The notes beneath the pieces were generated by a model. It was not told where the DNA came from, made no database searches, and saw only the letters and a program-made list of their open reading frames with translations. The position numbers were made by a program, and so were the translations under genes. Source: JBCBJZ01 sp038522635 (GTDB taxonomy: Bacteria > Pseudomonadota > Alphaproteobacteria > Rhizobiales > Hyphomicrobiaceae). Taken from it: a stretch of 12,719 nt of DNA. Positions 6,878 to 12,719 of this stretch are shown here, piece after piece; the stretch's first letter is position 1; every line of letters starts with the position of its first letter. The stretch covers positions 1-12,719 of the forward strand of contig JBCBJZ010000110.1 in NCBI GenBank assembly GCA_038522635.1, given 5' to 3'.

Positions 6878-6919
6878 GGGCGGCCCGCCGGATAAGCGCG
6901 CTTGGCAAGCAGGATCACG

Positions 6920-7552
6920 ATGGCCACAACACTCACAACCCTCAACCGCGGTGCTGACGTCCTTAACACGCGGATCGTGCCCGATCGCCGCCGCTACCGG
7001 CGCGTGCCTTTGACGCTGCTCGGCCGCTTCATGCGCGCCAACAAGGAAGAGTTTCCGTGCAAGCTGATCGACGTCTCGGTCGGCGGCATTTCCGTGATGG
7101 CGCCCGCGGACGTTGACGATGGCGAACGCATCATCGCCTATTTCGATCAGCTCGGTGGCCTTGAAGGCCATGTGGTGCGCCCTTTCGAAGGCGGTTTCGC
7201 CCTCGCCCTGACGGCGACGTCGCACAAGCGCGAGAAGCTTGCGGCGCAACTCACCTGGCTCCTCAACCGGCACGAACTCGACCCGGCCGATGAGCGTCGC
7301 CACGACCGCATCAAGCCGAACGACGGGTCTTCGTCCCTGGCCTTGGCCGGCGGCATCGTCATCCAGTGTCAGGTGATGGACGTGTCGATCTCGGGCGCTT
7401 CCGTTGGCACAACGGCGCGGCCTGACATCGGCAGCACGGTGGTGTTGGGGAAACTGCGCGCCCGCGTGGTCCGCCACCACGACCAAGGCATTGGTGTGCA
7501 GTTCATCGACACGGACGCGGCCAACCTCGTACGCCAACGCTTCGGCGCCTGA
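6920..7552 (+). CDS. Tandem PilZ-domain protein (predicted c-di-GMP receptor)
   Basis: 210-residue cytoplasmic protein with two PilZ domains, the c-di-GMP-binding fold. The first (about 22-97) has R24-x3-R28 (in RRRYRR) and D51-x-S53-x2-G56 (in DVSVGG). The second (about 124-197) has R126-x3-R130 (in RRHDR) and D154-x-S156-x2-G159 (in DVSISG). Both halves therefore keep the RxxxR and DxSxxG signatures, so two binding sites are possible. No effector domain or membrane segment is present, so it probably acts through a partner. The ATG at 6920 follows AGGA by 5 bases; an in-frame TTG at 6902 has no better site. It lies 171 bases after the PAS gene, behind a hairpin cluster, and before an exported cysteine peptidase. 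Confidence 0.92.
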   Translation: MATTLTTLNRGADVLNTRIVPDRRRYRRVPLTLLGRFMRANKEEFPCKLIDVSVGGISVMAPADVDDGERIIAYFDQLGGLEGHVVRPFEGGFALALTATSHKREKLAAQLTWLLNRHELDPADERRHDRIKPNDGSSSLALAGGIVIQCQVMDVSISGASVGTTARPDIGSTVVLGKLRARVVRHHDQGIGVQFIDTDAANLVRQRFGA

Positions 7553-7619
7553 CGCCTGACGCTTTCGCGGGCCGCTCGCCCGAAGTCATGCGCCCTTTGA
7601 TCTCAGAGGTTCCAGTTCA

Positions 7620-7647
7620 CCGGTCCGCGCCTCGCGCTTCGGACCGG
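7620..7647 (+). terminator. Hairpin downstream of the PilZ gene, terminator-like
   Basis: CCGGTCCG and CGGACCGG form a perfect 8-bp stem with a 12-base loop, 67 bases after the PilZ stop. No T run follows, so termination is uncertain. It separates the PilZ gene from the AT-richer leader of the next gene. Confidence 0.45.
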
Positions 7648-7679
7648 AGGCGGCACACTTGCGCCAGCGCAACCGTATC

Positions 7680-7830
7680 AGGATCATTCGCATCAAGGTT
7701 AAGAGAACCTCACCAGAAAACAAGGCATCTGATCCAATATTGACGAGAGTTTAGTTCAAAGGCTCATGCCCAAAGTTACGGTACTTCGTTTGTTTTCGCG
7801 TATCACTCTTCCTGACGATCGGGGGATCAA
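7680..7830 (+). promoter_or_regulatory. AT-rich upstream region of the BTLCP gene, probable promoter region
   Basis: This stretch is visibly richer in A and T than the rest of the window and lies directly before the peptidase gene. It contains a small inverted repeat, AGGTT-AAGAG-AACCT (7696-7710), and a TTGACG (7740-7745) that could be a -35 element. The hexamer 17 bases later, CTCATG, is a poor -10 match, so the exact promoter is not assigned. GGGGGATCAA directly before the ATG provides a ribosome binding site. Confidence 0.4.
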
Positions 7831-8472
7831 ATGTGGTGCGTTATTAAGTTTGGCTGCGCAGGCGTTTTGTGCGTCCTTCTCGCAGCAACAGCGGCTGCGA
7901 ATACAAAAACGATAGCCAGCCAAAAGGGTAAAAACCCATCACCGTTTATGCGCGTTCATGGGGCGGCCCAAGCGCCATACGGTTTCATCGCCTTTTGCCG
8001 AAGCCATGCCGATGAGTGCCGGCGCCGCTCGGTGTCCTACCGTCGGCTACAATTGACGCCGACCCGCCTTAACGCGCTGGAGACGGTCAACCGGACGGTC
8101 AACACCATGGTCACGCCGGAAACCGACCAGGTGCTCTACGGGGTGCGCGAACATTGGACATTGCCGCGGCAAAAGGGCGATTGCGAAGACTACGTCCTGC
8201 TCAAGCGGCGTATGCTGATCCAGCGGGGCTGGCCTTCAGGCGCGCTGCTGATCACGGTTGTGCGCGATGAGGTCGGCGAAGGGCATGCCGTTTTGACGGT
8301 GCGTACCGCGCAAGGCGATTTCATTCTCGATAACAAAAACGACCGCATCAAATATTGGTTCGATACGCCTTATCGCTTTTTGATGCGCCAATCGTATTTG
8401 AACCCAACAAGCTGGGTGGCGCTTGCGCCCGACCTTAACCATGCGCAAACGACACGGCTTGGTACGCGCTAA
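7831..8472 (+). CDS. Exported BTLCP-family (transglutaminase-like) cysteine peptidase
   Basis: 213-residue protein of the bacterial transglutaminase-like cysteine peptidase family (PF06035), which includes the periplasmic protease LapG. Residues 1-23 form a signal peptide: a Lys, a hydrophobic core, and ATAAA before a likely cleavage near residue 23. The catalytic triad is visible: C118 in KGDCEDYVLLKRR, H152 in GEGHAVLTV, and D167 in FILDNKN. Two further cysteines (C56, C63) lie in FCRSHADEC and could form a disulfide. The start ATG is preceded by GGGGGA. The 5' part of the gene uses more A-rich codons than its neighbours. Whether it cleaves an adhesin like LapG or has another periplasmic role is unknown; the PilZ gene next door makes a c-di-GMP link attractive but unproven. 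Confidence 0.92.
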   Translation: MWCVIKFGCAGVLCVLLAATAAANTKTIASQKGKNPSPFMRVHGAAQAPYGFIAFCRSHADECRRRSVSYRRLQLTPTRLNALETVNRTVNTMVTPETDQVLYGVREHWTLPRQKGDCEDYVLLKRRMLIQRGWPSGALLITVVRDEVGEGHAVLTVRTAQGDFILDNKNDRIKYWFDTPYRFLMRQSYLNPTSWVALAPDLNHAQTTRLGTR

Positions 8473-8547
8473 GCCGTTCCAAGCTGCAGGTCTCTGATCG
8501 TTCGCGAAACAGCGTGACGTGGCTTGCAACTGAAATTGATTGTCCCT

Positions 8548-8679
8548 TTGGCGCGCCGTCAGAAAGAGCGCCAACGGATTGAAAAGGATTGGTCCGACCG
8601 CCTCACCCTGCCATCCCCGACCCCACGGTTGGACCAAGACTCAGACCGTTCTCGCCCATCACGAGAACGGTCTTTTTTT
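8548..8679 (+). ncRNA. Candidate small RNA or structured 3' UTR: three hairpins ending in an intrinsic terminator
   Basis: Three stem-loops follow in order. Hairpin 1 is TTGGCGC (8548-8554) with GCGCCAA (8568-8574). Hairpin 2 is TTGGTCCGACCG (8589-8600) with CGGTTGGACCAA (8626-8637), 12 pairs of which one is G-U, around a 25-base C-rich loop. Hairpin 3 is a 12-bp stem with a T run (8643-8679). The loop of hairpin 2 carries CCTCACCCTGCC and CCCC runs that could pair with G-rich ribosome binding sites. There is no coding frame of note. No clear own promoter was found upstream, so it may be released from, or simply be, the 3' UTR of the BTLCP mRNA. I do not recognise it as a named RNA family. 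Confidence 0.5.
8643..8679 (+). terminator. Strong intrinsic (Rho-independent) terminator
   Basis: AGACCGTTCTCG (8643-8654) and CGAGAACGGTCT (8662-8673) form a perfect 12-bp stem with a 7-base loop, followed by an unbroken run of T to 8679. It ends plus-strand transcription coming from the BTLCP gene or from the small RNA candidate. On the minus strand it lacks a T run, so it is one-directional. Confidence 0.93.
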
Positions 8680-8703
8680 GTCCGGCCGTCCCGTTGATCG
8701 ACT

Positions 8704-9237
8704 TTAAACGTCGGATTGCGGTCTTAAGCCTTCCGCGTACTCCTTCCAACGCTTCACGTAGTGCGCTGCGCCTTGTGCCACGCGGGCGGCGTCCTCCTCG
8801 CTCAACGTGCGTACCACCTTTGCCGGCGTGCCCATCACCAAGGTGCGCGGCGGGATGACCTTGCCTTCAGGCACCAGAGCGCCAGCGCCCACCAACGCGC
8901 CCGCGCCGATGCGCGCGCCGTTCAGAACGATCGCGCCGATCCCGATCAACGCACCATCCTCAATCGTGCACCCGTGCAGCATCGCCATGTGCCCGATGGT
9001 GCAGTCTTCACCGATGGTGAGCGGGAAACCCGGGTCGACATGGGCCACGCACGCCTCTTGGATGTTTGAGCGCGCGCCAATCGTCACCGGTTCGTTGTCG
9101 GCGCGAACAACGCTGTTGAACCAGATCGAGACGTCCGCGCCGATCGTGACGTCGCCGATTACGGTGGCGTTGTCGGCGACGAAGTACGTGCCCGCGCCGG
9201 GTGTGCGGACCTGTTTGTCGTGAAGCGCATAGAGCAT
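8704..9237 (-). CDS. Gamma-carbonic-anhydrase-like hexapeptide-repeat protein
   Basis: 177-residue left-handed beta-helix protein of the gamma carbonic anhydrase/YrdA/CaiE family. Hexapeptide repeats ([LIV]-G-x-x...) run from about residue 20 to 130. The three zinc-binding histidines of the family are present: H66 in VAHVDPG, H83 in IGHMAM and H88 in MLHGC. The end (GTPAKVVRTL, then HYVKRWKEYAEG) is typical of this group. Many members have weak or no carbonic anhydrase activity, so the true reaction is uncertain. The ATG at 9237 follows a modest GGAAA site. It is the last of four minus-strand genes, 116 bases after the dehydrogenase gene, and faces the strong plus-strand terminator. Confidence 0.93.
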   Translation of the reverse strand: MLYALHDKQVRTPGAGTYFVADNATVIGDVTIGADVSIWFNSVVRADNEPVTIGARSNIQEACVAHVDPGFPLTIGEDCTIGHMAMLHGCTIEDGALIGIGAIVLNGARIGAGALVGAGALVPEGKVIPPRTLVMGTPAKVVRTLSEEDAARVAQGAAHYVKRWKEYAEGLRPQSDV

Positions 9238-9353
9238 GGGCGTGTTTCCGAATGGTTTTGAGATGAAGAGGTGGGATCATGGAGAAGCGAGAGAGGAGCG
9301 TTGAAGCCCGTGCTTAGAGACAGGACGCGCTGCCCCTCAGACGCAAAGAAACG

Positions 9354-10121
9354 TCACAGGCTGGCCGTCATACCGCCGTCCACCACCATTTCGCTGCCCG
9401 TGATGAAGGCCGCCTCGTCGCTTGCCAGGAACGCCACCGCATGGGCCACATCTTCTGGCGTCCCGAAGCGCCGCAAGGGCGTTTGATCGTTCAGGGCTTT
9501 CGAGACCATCGGGTTGCGCACGAAGCGCTCGGTCAACTTGGTTTCGATGAAGCCCGGGGCGACCGCATTGACGCGCACCCCGTGTCCGGCAAACTCAACC
9601 GCGAGTGCACGCGTCAGCGCGGACATCGCACCTTTGGTCACCGCGTAAGCCCCCAACTGGCGCAAACTGCGCTGCGCCATGATCGACGATATGTTGACGA
9701 TGTTGGCGCCCGGGGCCCGTTGTAACAGCGGGAGGCTCTCACGCGCCAAGCGGAATGCTCCGTCAAGATTGACCGCGCGGATCGTCTCCCATTGCGCATC
9801 GGTTAAGTGGCGGATGTCGGCGCGGATGTTGAGCCCGGCATTGTTGATGAGCACATCGAGTTTGCCGGCGCCAAGTTCGGCCGTTTGCGCCAACACACCG
9901 GCGCAGGCGCCGGGATCGGTCACATCGAAACGTGCAGCACTCGCTGTCCCGCCTTCGTCGCGCAGGGCCTGCGCGCAGGCGTCTGCCGCATCGCCGTCGA
10001 CGTCGGTCACAAAGCAGTGGGCACCTTCGCGCGCCAACGCCTGCGCAACGGCCCGGCCGATCCCGGCGCCCGCTCCCGTGATCAACGCCAACCGCGTTGC
10101 AAACCGCTGCCTTTCAGCCAT
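9354..10121 (-). CDS. Short-chain dehydrogenase/reductase (SDR), classical FabG-like
   Basis: 255-residue classical SDR. The dinucleotide-binding motif TGAGAGIG is at 15-22. An acidic residue after the second strand (D40) suggests NAD(H) rather than NADP(H). NNAG is at 93-96, the structural/catalytic Asn at N118, the catalytic serine at S146 (in NISSI), and the active-site pair at Y159 and K163 (in YAVTK). The C-terminus GSEMVVDGG is normal. The substrate cannot be deduced: a 3-oxoacyl-ACP reductase, sugar/polyol dehydrogenase or other alcohol dehydrogenase are all possible. The ATG at 10121 has AGGA 5 bases upstream. It lies 77 bases after gor on the same strand and may be co-transcribed. 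Confidence 0.93.
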   Translation of the reverse strand: MAERQRFATRLALITGAGAGIGRAVAQALAREGAHCFVTDVDGDAADACAQALRDEGGTASAARFDVTDPGACAGVLAQTAELGAGKLDVLINNAGLNIRADIRHLTDAQWETIRAVNLDGAFRLARESLPLLQRAPGANIVNISSIMAQRSLRQLGAYAVTKGAMSALTRALAVEFAGHGVRVNAVAPGFIETKLTERFVRNPMVSKALNDQTPLRRFGTPEDVAHAVAFLASDEAAFITGSEMVVDGGMTASL

Positions 10122-10198
10122 CGTCGTCCTGCATATTGCTGCTGATGGTGTTTCGACGCCCGTAGCCCACGTCGGCCTGATGGGGCACCGAGCGGCAC

Positions 10199-11551
10199 CT
10201 AACGCATCGTCACAAGTTCTTCAGCCGCACTTGGATGCAGCGCCATCGTCGCATCAAAGTCAGCCTTCGTCGCACCCATCTTGATGGCGATCGCCGCCAT
10301 CTGCACGATCTCTGCAGCATCAGGCCCGAAGATGTGACACCCCATGACGCGGTCGGTCTTATCCTCGATGATCAGCTTCATCACCATGCGCTCTTCGCGC
10401 TTGGGCAACGTGTACTTCATCGGCCGGAAGGTCGAGCGATAGACCGTGATCGCGCCGCAGCGTTCGCGGGCTTCATCTTCGGTCAGCCCCACCGTGCCGA
10501 TCTCGGGATTGGAAAACACCGCCGTCGGGATCCAGTCGTATGCGAGCGTGCGCTGTTGACCGCCAAACAGGTTGTCGGCAACCGCATGCCCTTCCCGGAT
10601 CGCAACGGGCGTGAGTTCTACGCGCGCCGTCACGTCGCCGACGGCGTAAATGTGTTCAACGTTGGTGCGCGAGAACGCGTCCACGATCACTTCCCCTTTG
10701 GGGCCAAGCTTAACGCCGGTGTGCTCAAGCCCCAGATCGCGGGTATTCGGCGAGCGCCCGATCGCGAACATCACCTGATCGACCTCGTAGTGCGTGTCGT
10801 CTGAGAGCGTTGCCCGCAGCGTGCCATCGTCGCGCTTTTCGATCCGGTTGAAGACCGCGTTGGTGTGGATGTTGATCCCCTTCGCCTGATAGCTGCGCGT
10901 CAACGCATCGCGCATGTCTTCATCGAAGCCGCGCAACACCTTATCGCGCCGATAAAGCAGCGTTGTCTCAACGCCCAGCCCCGCGAAAATGCCGGCAAAC
11001 TCAACCGCAATGTAGCCGCCGCCCGCGATGATTATGCTTTTGGGCAAGGTTTCCAGGTGAAACGCTTCGTTGGAGGTGATGGCGTGCTCCACGCCGGGCA
11101 AACCTTCATGCGTGTTCGCCGTGCCCCCCGTCGCGATCAGGATGTGCTTGGCGCGAATAAGCCTGTTATCGCCCAGCAGTTCGACCGTATGTGGATCGCG
11201 GAACACCGCGCGCTGGCGAAAATGCTCAACGCCGGCTTTCTCAAGGTTTGACAGGTAGGCCTGTTCAAGCCGCGCGATCTCCTCATCTTTGTTGGCGATC
11301 AGCGTTGGCCAATCGAAAGACGGTTCACCTACGCTCCAGCCGAAGCCGCGCGCATCCTCAAACGCGCCTTTAAAGCTGCTGGCATAGACGAAGAGCTTTT
11401 TGGGCACACAGCCCCGGATCACACAGGTGCCGCCGTAACGGTACTCTTCCGCGATCGCGACTTTGGCGCCGTGCTGCGCTGCGATCCGGGCCGCGCGCAC
11501 GCCGCCTGAGCCTGCGCCGATCACGAAAAGGTCGTAGGCGTCGTCGGCCAT
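10199..11551 (-). CDS. gor: Glutathione-disulfide reductase
   Basis: FAD- and NADPH-dependent flavoprotein that reduces glutathione disulfide to two GSH, keeping the cytoplasm reduced. At 450 residues it has the usual length. The FAD motif GAGSGG is at 12-17. The redox-active disulfide is C43/C48 in GGTCVIRGCVPKK. The NADPH motif GGGYIA is at 177-182, with R201 and R202 placed to bind the 2'-phosphate. The second FAD motif IYAVGDV is at 301-307. The C-terminal active-site H439 and E444 lie in HPSAAEE, part of the ending typical of glutathione reductases. The start ATG has GAGG 8 bases upstream. It follows rpiA by 93 bases on the same strand. Confidence 0.96.
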   Translation of the reverse strand: MADDAYDLFVIGAGSGGVRAARIAAQHGAKVAIAEEYRYGGTCVIRGCVPKKLFVYASSFKGAFEDARGFGWSVGEPSFDWPTLIANKDEEIARLEQAYLSNLEKAGVEHFRQRAVFRDPHTVELLGDNRLIRAKHILIATGGTANTHEGLPGVEHAITSNEAFHLETLPKSIIIAGGGYIAVEFAGIFAGLGVETTLLYRRDKVLRGFDEDMRDALTRSYQAKGINIHTNAVFNRIEKRDDGTLRATLSDDTHYEVDQVMFAIGRSPNTRDLGLEHTGVKLGPKGEVIVDAFSRTNVEHIYAVGDVTARVELTPVAIREGHAVADNLFGGQQRTLAYDWIPTAVFSNPEIGTVGLTEDEARERCGAITVYRSTFRPMKYTLPKREERMVMKLIIEDKTDRVMGCHIFGPDAAEIVQMAAIAIKMGATKADFDATMALHPSAAEELVTMR

Positions 11552-11644
11552 GTCACTTGCCTCGTCTGTTGCCCCGTCTCTCGGGATTGCTCGCGCGGGA
11601 ACACTGCTGAAGCGCGATCCGCGATCGCAAAGGGGGGAGAAACG

Positions 11645-12355
11645 CTATTCGCCGTAGTCGGCTTCTAACACCTGAACGCCGGCCGGTCCCCCGATCACCG
11701 CCAGGTCGGCAACCCACAAAAACAAGCCATGCTCGACCACGCCCGGAACCAGATGGAGCGCATCGCTCAAACCTTCGGGATCATCGATTTTGGAGAACGC
11801 GCCATCGAAGATGTAGTTGCCGCCATCGGTCCTGAAGGGCTGACCATCGCCAGCACGGCGCAGCTTAAGCTCGCCCGCACAGCCGCTATCTTCGGCCAAC
11901 ATCTCGATCATCTTTTCCGTTGCGCGCAAGCCGAACGGCACAACCTCAATGGGCAGCGGGGCCGCGCCGAGCGTGTCCACCTGCTTGGTGTGATCGGCGA
12001 TGACGATCATGCGATCCGACGCGGTGGCCACGATCTTTTCACGCAGCAACGCCCCGCCCGCGCCTTTGATAAGCCGCAGCTCGTCATCGATCTCATCGGC
12101 ACCATCAACGGTGAGGTCGAGGAACGGGATCTCATCGAGTGTGGTCAGCGTCAACCCATGCTGCTCTGCCAGGGCTCGGGTGGCTTCGCTGGTCGGGACG
12201 CACAGGACCTTCAGCCCCTCCTCCTTCACCCGCGCCGCTAACATCGTCACGAATTGCGCCGCCGTGGAGCCCGTTCCAAGCCCGAGCTTCATGCCATCTT
12301 TCACGTATGAAAGCGCCCGTTCGGCCGCTTCACCTTTCCATCGCTCGGCTGTCAT
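11645..12355 (-). CDS. rpiA: Ribose-5-phosphate isomerase A
   Basis: Interconverts ribose 5-phosphate and ribulose 5-phosphate in the pentose phosphate pathway, linking NADPH production to nucleotide precursors. From the ATG at 12355 the protein has 236 residues. The phosphate-binding loop GTGST is at 27-31, DGADEID at 84-90 (D84, D87) and KGAGGALLREK at 97-107 (K97, E106). These residues match the known E. coli active site D81, D84, K94 and E103 with a constant shift of three. The frame extends upstream to 12532, but that part has no family similarity. The ribosome binding site (GAAAGAA) is weak, and a GTG directly precedes the ATG. It probably leads the group rpiA-gor, possibly with the dehydrogenase gene. 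Confidence 0.97.
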   Translation of the reverse strand: MTAERWKGEAAERALSYVKDGMKLGLGTGSTAAQFVTMLAARVKEEGLKVLCVPTSEATRALAEQHGLTLTTLDEIPFLDLTVDGADEIDDELRLIKGAGGALLREKIVATASDRMIVIADHTKQVDTLGAAPLPIEVVPFGLRATEKMIEMLAEDSGCAGELKLRRAGDGQPFRTDGGNYIFDGAFSKIDDPEGLSDALHLVPGVVEHGLFLWVADLAVIGGPAGVQVLEADYGE

Positions 12356-12719
12356 CACGTTCTTTCTGCGTGCGTATGCGTCAGCGCCCACGGTAGGGGG
12401 GCGGACCGCTGGTGCGCGTTGGCATCTTGAGGGTCTGGGCATCTGCCCGCGACCGCTGCAAATGTTCCACCGCAGGCAGCGGCTCGCTTGTAAAGGCCAA
12501 ATGACGGCCACCGCGTCAACATGTCTGACCACGAGCCATGCTTCGCGCCATGCCCTGCGTGCCCGCTATCGCCGGCTACCGTAACGCAATCAGGTCACCT
12601 TGGCGATCAAAGCTCACTCACGCTAAGGGGATGGCGACAAGAACATTGGGCGATCGATCGGGCTCACCTAGAGCAACGGGCGCAAAGTGCGAATCACCTG
12701 CCCAAACGCTGAGGCCTTG
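12356..12719. other. Region upstream of rpiA to the window edge (364 bases), no gene recognised
   Basis: This stretch holds the rpiA leader. It contains an inverted repeat, CCGCTGC (12453-12459) with GCAGCGG (12476-12482), and the second copy of the dispersed repeat. Short frames on the plus strand (12521-12712) and a minus-strand frame entering from the edge (stop at 12618) resemble no family I know. The promoter of rpiA should lie here but was not identified. Confidence 0.5.
12660..12696. repeat. Dispersed repeat, copy 2 (11-base and 27-base blocks joined)
   Basis: GGGCTCACCTA (12660-12670) runs directly into the 27-base block (12670-12696, sharing one A) that matches 4041-4067 at 25 of 27 positions. 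In copy 1 the same two blocks occur in the opposite order and 33 bases apart (4041-4067, then 4101-4111), as if both were cut from a longer tandem unit. Confidence 0.7.

Noticed and set aside
6782..7537. Long minus-strand open frame opposite the PilZ gene (251 codons)
   Set aside because: The plus-strand PilZ protein is unambiguous; the opposite frame is a high-G+C shadow and also spans the hairpin cluster.
12356..12532. N-terminal extension of RpiA to 12532
   Set aside because: The RpiA family starts at the ATG at 12355, and active-site numbering fits that start; the extension is not protein-like and contains an inverted repeat.
12521..12712. 63-codon plus-strand frame near the right edge
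   Set aside because: No ribosome binding site, no family resemblance, and overlap with the repeat.
12618..12719. Minus-strand frame entering from the right edge, as the C-terminus of a gene upstream of rpiA
   Set aside because: Only 33 residues are visible, they resemble no family, and the stretch overlaps the dispersed repeat. The two repeat differences would change the amino acids, so there is no sign of coding constraint.

Overview
The window reads as ordinary chromosomal DNA of a high-G+C alphaproteobacterium, most like the Hyphomicrobiales (Rhizobiales). This rests on the types and order of genes: an IscU-like scaffold, yidD and thrS in a row; hisI, a patatin-like protein and a CBS-pair protein close together; a PAS_5-type protein, a PilZ protein and a BTLCP-type cysteine peptidase in a row; and rpiA next to glutathione reductase. 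No transposase, phage gene, CRISPR array, rRNA or tRNA was found.

Left part (1-4570). On the minus strand, an IscU-like Fe-S scaffold (1638-2081), yidD (1266-1634) and thrS (start at 1062, running off the left edge) form a probable operon. Divergent from it on the plus strand are hisI (2271-2690) and a patatin-like serine hydrolase (2824-3963). A minus-strand CBS-pair protein (4139-4570) is convergent with the patatin gene.

Middle (4571-8703). A minus-strand rhomboid protease (4884-5645, TTG start with a very strong ribosome binding site) is divergent from three plus-strand genes: a PAS_5-type sensory protein (6023-6748), a tandem PilZ protein with both c-di-GMP motifs in each half (6920-7552), and an exported BTLCP peptidase with an intact Cys-His-Asp triad (7831-8472). 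The gaps between them are rich in hairpins. After the peptidase come three successive hairpins ending in a textbook intrinsic terminator (8548-8679). This is the best candidate here for an undescribed element: a small RNA or a structured 3' UTR.

Right part (8704-12719). Four minus-strand genes, rpiA, gor, a short-chain dehydrogenase and a gamma-carbonic-anhydrase-like protein, are in transcription order and may be partly co-transcribed. RpiA belongs to the pentose phosphate pathway, whose oxidative branch supplies NADPH, and Gor uses NADPH to keep glutathione reduced. The last 364 bases hold no recognisable gene but contain the second copy of a short repeat first seen at 4041-4067.

Most genes are well-known housekeeping families. 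The second-look items are non-coding: the three-hairpin RNA candidate, the dispersed repeat and the structured leaders. Beyond those are the PAS/PilZ/cysteine-peptidase grouping, the loss of the third cysteine ligand in the Fe-S scaffold, and two apparent departures from remembered gene order (no folE beside hisI, no gene between rpiA and gor). I see no convincing undescribed multi-gene system.
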